Assembly: GCA_947178025.1 (NCBI GenBank)
Contig: CAMWWU010000006.1
Span: 1 to 32,825, forward strand
DNA: 32,825 nucleotides
Source of the DNA: an uncultured Alistipes sp.
Lineage (GTDB): Bacteria > Bacteroidota > Bacteroidia > Bacteroidales > Rikenellaceae
Direction of reading: 5' to 3'
The first letter of the stretch is position 1, and each line of letters opens with the position of its first letter. Shown here piece after piece: positions 25,823 to 32,825 of this stretch. The position numbers and the translations under genes were made by a program. The notes beneath the pieces were generated by a model, which did not search any database, was not told where the DNA came from, and saw only the letters and a list, made by a program, of their open reading frames with translations.

Positions 25823-28669
25823 TCAGTACATGTTGTCGTACATCGACTGCGTTTTGTCGTACTTCAGGTCGGAGAGCGACGCGGCCTTGACGCCGATGTT
25901 GAAGCTCCACGAACGGTGGTAGCCGAACGGGATCCACGAGAAGGACATCTGCCAGCAGTGCAGGTCGCGCGAAATGGAGATCGACGAGGTGGTCAGCTTG
26001 TTCTTCATGATGTCGTAGCCGCCCTGGAAGGTGACGCCCGTTTTCGGGGTGAGGTTGATCGAGCCGTTGAAGCCGACGGTCTGCGTCACGTTCTTGCGGT
26101 AGCCCGTGGTGCCGTTGTTGACGTAGCTGATCGAGTAGTTGACCGTGTAGTTGAAGCCGAGGTTCCACGGCAGCGAGAAGTCGTAGTAGCTCTGCGACAT
26201 GTACTGTCTTCGCAGCACGGGGTCCATGTGCCCGTAGGGGTCGAAGAAGGGGTTCATGTACTCGGGCGGGATGCTCGTGATGTCGTTGATGGCGGTCTGG
26301 CTGCGGTCCTGGCGCGGCTTGAAGGTGTAGCCGAACGACCAGCCCGTCGAGACGATGCGGCCCGGGAAGAAGAGTTTGTCGTAGCGCACGCCCTGCGGGG
26401 TGACGCGGTAGGGGTCGAGCGTTGCCGAGAGGTTGATGCCGAAGTTGCCGAAGATCGTCGTGCGGAACGAGATGGGGATGGTCGACAGCCGCATCGAGTC
26501 GGCCAGGAAGTTGTACGAACCGCTGATGCGCAGCTCGTCGATGAGCTTGATCTTCTTGACGCCCGAGGTGTCGCGCTTCGAGAGCACCTTCATTTCGAGG
26601 TTCTGCGACAGCGAGAAGTTCATCGACATCGAGCGGCCCGACGAGGGGACTCCGTAGGCGTTGACCGCATAGGGCGAGTAGGTCGCCGTGCGGCCCGTGG
26701 AGTCGATCTGCCGGGTGCTGTAGTAGCCGTATTTCGGATCGGAGAAGTCGGGGGCGTAGGAGAAGCCGATCGAGGGGGTGAGCGTGTGGCGGATGGCCTG
26801 GATCTTCCGGTCGCGGCGCTTCTTCGTGAAGTCGTACATGCCGTAGACGGTGGTCGAGGCCGAGACGCTCATCTGGTAGTTGTAGAGGCGGTAGAAGCCG
26901 TACTGCGAGGGGAGCGTGTCGGTGCGGTTCGTGATGGGGTTCCACTCGAACTCGACCTTCTTGAAGTACCACTTCTCGTTGTAGTTGAACGACGGCGAGA
27001 CGTTGATGTAGTTGAAGAGGTTGAACGACGCCGAGATGGGCAGCGAGTGTTCGATGCCGTTCTTCATGTTGTCGAGCGTGTTCTTCGAGAAGACCTCCGA
27101 CTCGGTGGTGGTCACCGAGTTGGTCATCTTGGCCGTGTACTGCATCGAGATCTTCTCGTACCAGCGGTCCTTGCCGGTCTTCTCCTTGCGTTTGAAGGGG
27201 TAGACGCGCGAGACGTTGAAGACCAGCGTCGGCAGCGTGATCGAGATCGTCTGGTTCTGCGAGTTCTGCGACACGGCCATATTGGCCGAGAGCGAGAAGG
27301 GCGTGCCGGCCCAGTTTTTCGAGTAGGCGATCGTCGAGTTGGTCTGCGTCGAGAGGATGTCGTTGAGGTTCGTGGCCGAGTAGCGGCTGTAGCCGCTCGT
27401 CGCGAAGTTTACCGAAGCCGAGAAAGTCGAGCCGGGATTGGCCTTGGGATCCTGCGAGTGGGTCCACTGTACGCGGAAGTTCTTCTGCTTGAGGTAGTCG
27501 GGCTCGCCCTTCTCGCCCGTCTTGACGCTGGAGTACTGCATGTTGAAGCTGCCGCTGTACTTGTAGCGCTTGATGTAGCGCGAGGCGGCCGACGCCTCCC
27601 ACGAGCCGAGCGTGTAGAATCCGCCGCGCAGCGCCAGGTCGGCGTAGTCGCCCAGCGTGAAGTAGTAGCCCATGTCGCGCAGGTAGAAGCCCTTGATGTA
27701 CTCCTCGCCGTAGGTGGGCATGAGCAGACCCGATTTCGGGCCCGAGCTGATCGGGAAGAAGCCTTCGGGGATCATCAGCGGGTAGAGCGGGACATCCTCC
27801 AGCACGAGGTAGGCGGGACCCGTGACGACCTTCTTGCCGGGGATGACCTTGGCCTTGGTCATCGCCAGGTAGAAGTGGGGATGATCCGTTTCGTCGCAGG
27901 TGGTGTATTTGCCGTGCTCGATGTTGATCGTGTTGTCGGCCATCTTCTTGACGCTGCCGCCCACCAGCCAGCCGTCGCCCTGCTGCGTCGCCACGCCCTT
28001 GATCTTGGCCTTCTTCGAGTCGAGGTTGTAGGTGATCGTGTCCATCTGGAACGTGTCGCCGCCCTCGGTGAATTCGGGCTTCGTGACGATCGGTTTGCCG
28101 TCGAGCGAGTCGGCCTTGCCGTAGGCATAGATCATCTTGTCGTTCATGTCGATGCGCATGTAGTCGGCCTTGAGGTTGCTCGACTGGTAGCTGACGTCGC
28201 CCTCGTTGTAGATGTATACCAGCTTGTTGCGCACGTCGTAGACCAGCGAGTCGGTGTTCTTGCCCGAGATCGGGTCGTCGAGGAACGCTCCCGGTTCGCG
28301 GGGCTCGGGCGCCGAGCCGCTGCGGGTCGAATCGGGCTGGCTGCGCTCGGCCACGAGCGAGTCGACCTGGGCGCTGAAGAGCGAGTCGCGCTCCTCCTGC
28401 GGCAGGGCGTCGAATGCGGCGCGGTTGCGCGCCTGCTCGCGGGCTGTTCGCCGGGCGCTGCGGCGCTCGGTGCGCGAGAGAGACGGGTCGATCAGCTGGC
28501 CCGACAGGGCGGCTGCGGCGCTGTCGGCAGTGGCTGCTGCGATGCGGAGCGCGGTGTCCTGGCCCTCCGGGGCATCGAGACCGTGCGGCGTCGAGCCGCC
28601 CAGCACCGCCTGGGCGAAGAGGAGCACGAGCAGCGCCGATGCGAGATATTTTGACTTCAGTCCGTTCAA
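25823..28669 (-). CDS. lptD: LPS-assembly protein LptD (outer membrane)
   Basis: The 948-residue protein has a signal peptide (KYLASALLVLLFAQAVLG). An Ala/Arg/Ser-rich linker runs to about residue 130. An OstA/LptA-like beta-jellyroll covers about residues 140-270 (VYIYNEGDVSYQSSNLKADY, MDTITYNLDSKKAKIKGV). A long C-terminal beta-barrel with alternating aromatic strands follows, ending MYDNMY. It would be the outer-membrane translocon that inserts LPS at the cell surface. The partner LptE is not in this window. The start is TTG, because a TGA stop lies two codons upstream and no ATG is nearby. It diverges from the amidase gene. It is longer than the E. coli protein, as is usual in Bacteroidota. 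Confidence 0.9.
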   Translation of the reverse strand: MNGLKSKYLASALLVLLFAQAVLGGSTPHGLDAPEGQDTALRIAAATADSAAAALSGQLIDPSLSRTERRSARRTAREQARNRAAFDALPQEERDSLFSAQVDSLVAERSQPDSTRSGSAPEPREPGAFLDDPISGKNTDSLVYDVRNKLVYIYNEGDVSYQSSNLKADYMRIDMNDKMIYAYGKADSLDGKPIVTKPEFTEGGDTFQMDTITYNLDSKKAKIKGVATQQGDGWLVGGSVKKMADNTINIEHGKYTTCDETDHPHFYLAMTKAKVIPGKKVVTGPAYLVLEDVPLYPLMIPEGFFPISSGPKSGLLMPTYGEEYIKGFYLRDMGYYFTLGDYADLALRGGFYTLGSWEASAASRYIKRYKYSGSFNMQYSSVKTGEKGEPDYLKQKNFRVQWTHSQDPKANPGSTFSASVNFATSGYSRYSATNLNDILSTQTNSTIAYSKNWAGTPFSLSANMAVSQNSQNQTISITLPTLVFNVSRVYPFKRKEKTGKDRWYEKISMQYTAKMTNSVTTTESEVFSKNTLDNMKNGIEHSLPISASFNLFNYINVSPSFNYNEKWYFKKVEFEWNPITNRTDTLPSQYGFYRLYNYQMSVSASTTVYGMYDFTKKRRDRKIQAIRHTLTPSIGFSYAPDFSDPKYGYYSTRQIDSTGRTATYSPYAVNAYGVPSSGRSMSMNFSLSQNLEMKVLSKRDTSGVKKIKLIDELRISGSYNFLADSMRLSTIPISFRTTIFGNFGINLSATLDPYRVTPQGVRYDKLFFPGRIVSTGWSFGYTFKPRQDRSQTAINDITSIPPEYMNPFFDPYGHMDPVLRRQYMSQSYYDFSLPWNLGFNYTVNYSISYVNNGTTGYRKNVTQTVGFNGSINLTPKTGVTFQGGYDIMKNKLTTSSISISRDLHCWQMSFSWIPFGYHRSWSFNIGVKAASLSDLKYDKTQSMYDNMY

Positions 28670-28686
28670 AATTCAAAAAAAAACCG

Positions 28687-28694
28687 TAACTTTG
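28687..28694 (+). promoter_or_regulatory. Candidate -7 box for the amidase operon
   Basis: TAACTTTG is a perfect -7 box, giving a leader of about 105 bases before the amidase ATG. Its last four bases start a 20-base palindrome. No clear -33 element was found. Confidence 0.6.
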
Positions 28695-28750
28695 CCGACA
28701 AGTCGGCAAAACGCCCGAAATGCTCTTCCCGATGCTTCGGCGGGCGTTTT
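28691..28750. promoter_or_regulatory. Two adjoining inverted repeats between lptD and the amidase gene
   Basis: TTTGCCGAC-AA-GTCGGCAAA (28691-28710) has perfect 9-base arms. AAAACGCCCG (28708-28717) pairs with CGGGCGTTTT (28741-28750). They cover the predicted start region of the amidase transcript and the leader of the lptD transcript. They could be an operator, structured leaders or a weak terminator. Confidence 0.5.
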
Positions 28751-28759
28751 CGGTGCCGG

Positions 28760-28767
28760 CAAAGATA
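28760..28767 (-). promoter_or_regulatory. Candidate -7 box for lptD
   Basis: TATCTTTG on the minus strand is a perfect TAnnTTTG box, about 90 bases upstream of the TTG start. No -33 element was seen. If used, the lptD leader overlaps the amidase leader in antisense. Confidence 0.5.
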
Positions 28768-28807
28768 GTGAAAATTTGCGTAAAGCCCGCATCCGACCCT
28801 GATAAAT

Positions 28808-29938
28808 ATGCGCACACGACCGATCCTCGTATTTTTGCTGTTCGCGGCATGCCTCCTGGCTAACGTCGCCCGGGCGGCCGATGCTCCTCACGGGGTGCGC
28901 ATCGTGGTGCTCGACGCCGGGCACGGCGGCTCCGACCCGGGGGCCTGCCGGAACGGGATGCGCGAGAAGGACATCACGCTCAAAGTGGTGCTTCGGCTGG
29001 GCCGTCTGATCGAGCAGGAGATGCCCGGCGTGAAGGTCGTCTACACCCGCACGACCGACAAGGCGCTGGGGGCGACCAAGGCGGCCGATTTGCAGGCGCG
29101 CACCGCTGTCGCGAACAAGGCCGGCGCCGACCTGTTTTTGTCGGTGCATGTCAACGCCGCCGAGTCGACGGCGGCCTGCGGCGTCGAAACGCTCGTCATG
29201 GGCGAATCGGCCAAGGAGCAGAGCTACAATTCGAGTGCACTGCTCGAAAACAACCGCGACGACCTGATCGACATGTCCGACGAGCACGAGGCGGCGCTCG
29301 TGCGGGCCTACATTCAGAACCTCCAGTTCACCTACGGGCAGTACAGCATGGCGCTGGCGCGCTGCATCCAGGAGAGCTACCGGGCCGGAAACCGGACGAT
29401 CCACGGCAGAAACCTGGGAATCAAGCCGCAGCTGCTGAAAGTGCTCTACGGTACGGACATGCCGAGCGTGCTGACCGAGATCGGCTTCCTCTCCAATGCG
29501 AAGGAGCGGGCCTACCTCGGTTCGGAAAAGGGATTGGACGAAGTGGTGCAGGCGCTGCTGCGCGGCGTGAAGCAGTATTCGGCGCATCTGTCGCGGCTGC
29601 GGGCGGGAACGGCTTCGGAGTCCCGGACGGAGACGGTGGCGGAGAAGCCCGAAAAAGCGCCGGCCGCAGCATCGGAGAAGCCGGCTGCGAAGACGGAGAC
29701 GGTGCACTATGCCGTGCAGCTGCTCGCCTCGGACAAGGCGATGCCGCTCGCCTCGGCGCGTTTCAAGGGTTTCCGGGGCGAGGTGAAAGAGTATACCGCC
29801 GAGGGGCGTTTCCGCTACAAATACTGCGTAGGGGAGTTCGCCGAGGCTTCGGCTGCGCAGCGCAAACTGCGCGAAGTGCGCAAGGAGTTCCCCGATGCGT
29901 TCGTGGTGCGCTGCCGGGGCTCGCGGATCGATAAATAA
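28808..29938 (+). CDS. N-acetylmuramoyl-L-alanine amidase with SPOR domain
   Basis: The 376-residue protein has a signal peptide (LVFLLFAACLLANVARAADA). The Amidase_3 domain spans about residues 30-265. Zinc and catalytic residues are visible in VVLDAGHGGSDPGA, REKD, LFLSVHVNAAES and VLTEIGFLSN. After an Ala/Glu/Lys/Pro linker, a SPOR-like domain (VHYAVQLLASDKAMP to the C-terminus) would bind denuded septal glycan strands. The enzyme cuts the bond between MurNAc and the stem peptide in the periplasm, most likely during cell separation. It resembles AmiC-type amidases, with the targeting domain at the C-terminus. It leads a three-gene unit with the MCE protein (14 bases later) and mutS2. Confidence 0.95.
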   Translation: MRTRPILVFLLFAACLLANVARAADAPHGVRIVVLDAGHGGSDPGACRNGMREKDITLKVVLRLGRLIEQEMPGVKVVYTRTTDKALGATKAADLQARTAVANKAGADLFLSVHVNAAESTAACGVETLVMGESAKEQSYNSSALLENNRDDLIDMSDEHEAALVRAYIQNLQFTYGQYSMALARCIQESYRAGNRTIHGRNLGIKPQLLKVLYGTDMPSVLTEIGFLSNAKERAYLGSEKGLDEVVQALLRGVKQYSAHLSRLRAGTASESRTETVAEKPEKAPAAASEKPAAKTETVHYAVQLLASDKAMPLASARFKGFRGEVKEYTAEGRFRYKYCVGEFAEASAAQRKLREVRKEFPDAFVVRCRGSRIDK

Positions 29939-29952
29939 ATTAAGGAAATAGG

Positions 29953-30933
29953 ATGAAAAGAGAAGTCAAGATCGGAATTTTCGCCGTGGCGATGATCGGT
30001 GTCGCCTGGGGCGGAATCCGTTTTCTGAAAGGATTCGACATCTTCGGCGGCAATACGGAGTACTACGCCGCCTACGATCAGATCAACGGCGTGCAGTCGG
30101 CGTCGCCCATCATGATGAAGGGTGTCAAGATCGGTACGGTGACGGGGTTGGAGTTCGACCCCGCGCGGAGCGACAAGGTGGTGCTGCGGCTGACCATCCG
30201 GCGGCAGTACCGCATTCCGGAGGATTCCGAGGCCAAGATCGTCAGCAACGGGCTGATGGGCGGCAAGGCGATCGAGATCGCCTACGGCGCCTCGCCCGTT
30301 TTCCTGCACGGCGGCGATACGCTGCGTTCGGGCCGCGACCGCGACCTGATGGACGTGGCGGGCTCGGAGCTCGATTTCGTCAAGCAGCGGCTCTCGCAGG
30401 TGACTTCCGACCTGACGCGCACGCTCGACAACGTGAACCGGCTGTTGGAGGCCAATACGGAGAATATCACCGGCACGCTCGGCAATCTGAACAGCCTCTC
30501 GGGCGATCTGGCGTCGCTGCTGGCCGCCGAGAAGCAGCATCTGCGCACCGCGATCGGCGGTCTGTCCGAGTTTTCGGAGATGTTGGGCGACAACGCCGGG
30601 CGGGTCGACAGCATCGTCGGCGACCTGCATGCGCTCACCTCGCAGCTCGCCGAGGAGCAGCTGGCCCGCAAGCTGGGGCAGGCGGCCGACGATCTTTCGA
30701 CGCTGCTGGGCCGCATGGAGCGCGGCGACGGCACGGTGGGCAAGCTGATGACCGATCAGCAGCTCTACGACTCGCTCAACGAGGCCACGGGCAATCTGGC
30801 GGCGCTTTTGGCCGACCTGAAGGAGTACCCCGCCCGTTACGTACACTTCTCGCTCTTCGGCCGCGATCCCGAGAAGATGAAGGAGCGCGCCGAGAGGCGT
30901 GCCGCGAAAAAGGCTGCCAAGGCGGAGGAGTAG
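29953..30933 (+). CDS. MCE/MlaD-like lipid transport protein
   Basis: The 326-residue protein has a single N-terminal membrane anchor (KIGIFAVAMIGVAWGGIRFL). The MCE domain covers about residues 37-115 (YYAAYDQINGVQSASPIMMKGVKIGTV in two steps, IVSNGLMGGKAIEI). A long helical region with coiled-coil character follows (residues 135-280). The tail is Lys/Ala/Glu-rich. MlaD-like proteins sit in the inner membrane facing the periplasm and shuttle phospholipids between membranes with an MlaEF ABC transporter. No MlaE or MlaF gene is adjacent here. The gene lies 14 bases after the amidase and 19 before mutS2. Confidence 0.9.
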   Translation: MKREVKIGIFAVAMIGVAWGGIRFLKGFDIFGGNTEYYAAYDQINGVQSASPIMMKGVKIGTVTGLEFDPARSDKVVLRLTIRRQYRIPEDSEAKIVSNGLMGGKAIEIAYGASPVFLHGGDTLRSGRDRDLMDVAGSELDFVKQRLSQVTSDLTRTLDNVNRLLEANTENITGTLGNLNSLSGDLASLLAAEKQHLRTAIGGLSEFSEMLGDNAGRVDSIVGDLHALTSQLAEEQLARKLGQAADDLSTLLGRMERGDGTVGKLMTDQQLYDSLNEATGNLAALLADLKEYPARYVHFSLFGRDPEKMKERAERRAAKKAAKAEE

Positions 30934-30952
30934 TCCGTAAAAATACGATCCG

Positions 30953-32825
30953 ATGATCTATCCTGCATCATTCGAACAGAAAATAGGGTTCGACCGGCTT
31001 CGTGCGCAGGTCGCGGCGCTCTGCACGATGCGGGCCGCCCGCGAGCGGCTCGCTCAGGAGGGGTTCACCGCCTCGCCGCGCGAGATCGAGCGGCGGCTGT
31101 CGCTCGCCGACGAGATGCGCCTCGTGCTCGATATGGAGCGCGACTTCCCCGGAGGCGAGTACCCCGACGTGGACGGCGTGGTCGCCAAGCTGCGTGTCGA
31201 GGGGACATTCCTCGACGTCGAGGAGACGGTGCTGCTGCGCCGGGCCCTGAGGCATATCGGCGCTGTCGTGGCCTTCATCGGCAATCGGCGCGAGCGCTAT
31301 CCGGCCCTTTACGCCCGGACACGCGGCGTGGAGGCTTTTCCGGCCATCGTGCAGCGTATCGACAGCCTCGTCGACGACTTCGGCGAAGTGCGCGACGGCG
31401 CTTCGCCCGAGCTGGCGCAGATCCGCCGGGCGATCCGCGAACGCGAGGGACAGGCGGCCAAACGGCTGCAACAGGTCCTCACGGCGGCCAAGAACGCCGG
31501 AATCGTCGAGGCCGACGCGCAGCTGTCGGTCCGCGACGGCAAGACGGTGATTCCTGTCTCGGCAGCCAACAAACGCAAACTCAACGGTTTCATCCACGAC
31601 GAGTCGGCCACGGGCCGCACGTTCTACGTCGAGCCGGTCGAGGTCGTGGAGCTCAACAACGAGCTGCGCGAACTCCAGTATGCCGAGCGGCGCGAGATCG
31701 TCCGCATCCTCACGGAGTTCACCGAGGAGATCCGCCCCGACGCGGAGCTGATCGCCGATTCGGGCGACTACCTGGCCGACATCGACCTGCTGCGCGCCAA
31801 GGGGCGCTGGGCTTCGGAGAACGGCTGCGTGAAGCCGATCCTTTCGACCGATGACCGGATGGTGCTCCGAAATGCCCGCCACCCGCTGCTGCAACAGACC
31901 CTCCGGGCCGCCGGCCGCGAGATCGTGCCCCTCGACATGCAGCTCGACGCCCGCAAGCGGATCCTCGTCATCTCGGGACCCAATGCCGGCGGCAAGTCGG
32001 TGTGTCTGAAGACCACGGGCATCGTACAGTACATGTTCCAGTGCGGGTTTCCGGTGCCGACGTCGGAGATTTCGGAGCTGCCCGTCTTCGAGAGCATCTT
32101 CCTCGACATCGGCGACGAGCAGTCGATCGACAACGATCTGTCGACCTACTCCTCGCACCTGCTCAACATGAAACACCTGCTCGCCGGGGCGTCGGCGCGG
32201 ACGCTGGCGCTCATCGACGAGTTCGGGTCGGGCACCGAGCCCACGATCGGCGGGGCGATCGCCGAGGCGATCCTCGAACGGCTGCTCGAACGGGGCTGCT
32301 ACGGCGTCATCACGACCCACTACGCCAATATCAAGTACTTCGCTTCGTCGAACGAGGGGGTCGCCAACGGCGCCATGATGTTCGACGTGCAGCATATCCG
32401 GCCGCTCTTCCGTCTCGAAACGGGCAAGCCGGGCAGTTCGTTCGCCGTGGAGATCGCCCGCAAGATCGGGCTTCCGGAGCAGATCATCCGGGCTGCGAGC
32501 GAGAAGGCCGGCAGCGACCACATCAACATCGAGAAGCAGCTGCGCGAGATCGCGCGCGACAAGCACTACTGGGAGCAGAAGCGCGACCGGATCCGGGTGA
32601 CCGACCGCAAGGTCGAGGAGCTGGAGCAGAGCTACGCCGAGCAGCTCGCGAAGATCCGCTCCGAGCGGCAGGAGATTCTGCGCCGGGCGAAGCAGGAGGC
32701 GCAGCAGCTCATCGCCGATGCCAACCGGCAGATCGAGCAGACGATCCGCACGATCCGCGAGGCGCAGGCTGAGAAGGAGCTCCCGCGGCTGGCGCGTCGC
32801 GAGTTCGCCGCCTTCCGCGAGCAGG
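30953..32825 (+). CDS. mutS2: MutS2 ATPase (C-terminus missing)
   Basis: 624 residues are in the window and the gene runs off the right edge. The ATG gives MIYPASFEQKIGFDRLR, a typical MutS2 N-terminus with no mismatch-recognition domain. The MutS core leads to the ATPase domain, with Walker A GPNAGGKS at 342-349 and Walker B ALIDEFGSGTEP near residue 422. THYANIKYFA follows. A long Arg/Glu/Gln-rich coiled coil starts near residue 520. The Smr nuclease domain expected at the end lies outside. MutS2 proteins act on branched DNA or on stalled and collided ribosomes, depending on the organism. They do not do mismatch repair. It is the third gene of the amidase unit. Confidence 0.95.
   Translation, partial: MIYPASFEQKIGFDRLRAQVAALCTMRAARERLAQEGFTASPREIERRLSLADEMRLVLDMERDFPGGEYPDVDGVVAKLRVEGTFLDVEETVLLRRALRHIGAVVAFIGNRRERYPALYARTRGVEAFPAIVQRIDSLVDDFGEVRDGASPELAQIRRAIREREGQAAKRLQQVLTAAKNAGIVEADAQLSVRDGKTVIPVSAANKRKLNGFIHDESATGRTFYVEPVEVVELNNELRELQYAERREIVRILTEFTEEIRPDAELIADSGDYLADIDLLRAKGRWASENGCVKPILSTDDRMVLRNARHPLLQQTLRAAGREIVPLDMQLDARKRILVISGPNAGGKSVCLKTTGIVQYMFQCGFPVPTSEISELPVFESIFLDIGDEQSIDNDLSTYSSHLLNMKHLLAGASARTLALIDEFGSGTEPTIGGAIAEAILERLLERGCYGVITTHYANIKYFASSNEGVANGAMMFDVQHIRPLFRLETGKPGSSFAVEIARKIGLPEQIIRAASEKAGSDHINIEKQLREIARDKHYWEQKRDRIRVTDRKVEELEQSYAEQLAKIRSERQEILRRAKQEAQQLIADANRQIEQTIRTIREAQAEKELPRLARREFAAFREQ

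Noticed and set aside
25727-28654. Very long open frame (975 codons) on the plus strand opposite lptD
   Set aside because: Arg/Val/Asp-rich, low-complexity translation with no known domain. It is a GC-driven antisense shadow of lptD.

Overview
The window looks like chromosomal DNA from a GC-rich member of the Bacteroidota, most likely Alistipes or a close relative (Rikenellaceae). This rests on several perfect TAnnTTTG -7 boxes, few visible Shine-Dalgarno sites, a tRNA without an encoded CCA end, a fimbrillin-type lipoprotein, a Bacteroidota-type LptD, and high GC broken by one AT-richer stretch. The genus is inferred. No rRNA, CRISPR array, transposase, integrase or phage gene was seen.

Left part (1-6640). 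A maltose/galactoside-type O-acetyltransferase is cut by the window edge. It is followed by a 2[4Fe-4S] ferredoxin, serS and a lipoprotein sulfatase of the Ser-type, all on the minus strand. Divergent from the sulfatase are a U32-family RlhA-like protein, a class I SAM methyltransferase of the RlmI type and a 94-residue membrane protein.

Centre (6640-15771, minus strand). A tightly packed, largely ATGA-coupled operon reads rsmE, then subunits resembling HyfB, HyfC, HyfE, HyfF, HyfG and a ferredoxin-HyfI fusion, then two half-size chromate-transporter (ChrA) proteins. The six Hyf-like genes have the layout of a group 4 membrane-bound [NiFe] hydrogenase. However, the large subunit has lost the cysteines that bind NiFe, and the small subunit has lost the ligands of its proximal [4Fe-4S] cluster. 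The fused ferredoxin domain keeps exactly one four-cysteine set. The proton-pumping residues of the antiporter-like subunits are intact. This fits the energy-converting-hydrogenase-related (Ehr) complexes, whose reaction is not known. It is the most interesting system in the window.

Right-centre (15867-21849). Two tandem paralogous M3 zinc metallopeptidase lipoproteins share a promoter. A strong, apparently bidirectional terminator separates them from a convergent NupG-type nucleoside/H+ symporter.

Accessory-looking stretch (21867-25732). A tRNA-Gln(CUG) with a clear promoter and terminator is followed by about 300 bp of hairpin-rich non-coding DNA. Next comes a 1056-residue modular fimbrillin-like surface lipoprotein with AT-richer modules. 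It is preceded in its operon by a 56-residue acidic protein whose gene carries a G9 tract.

Right end (25823-32825). lptD (minus) and an N-acetylmuramoyl-L-alanine amidase with a SPOR domain (plus) diverge from a leader region full of inverted repeats. The amidase is followed by an MCE/MlaD-like protein and by mutS2, which runs off the window. This block is mainly about the cell envelope: LPS export, septal wall hydrolysis and lipid transport.
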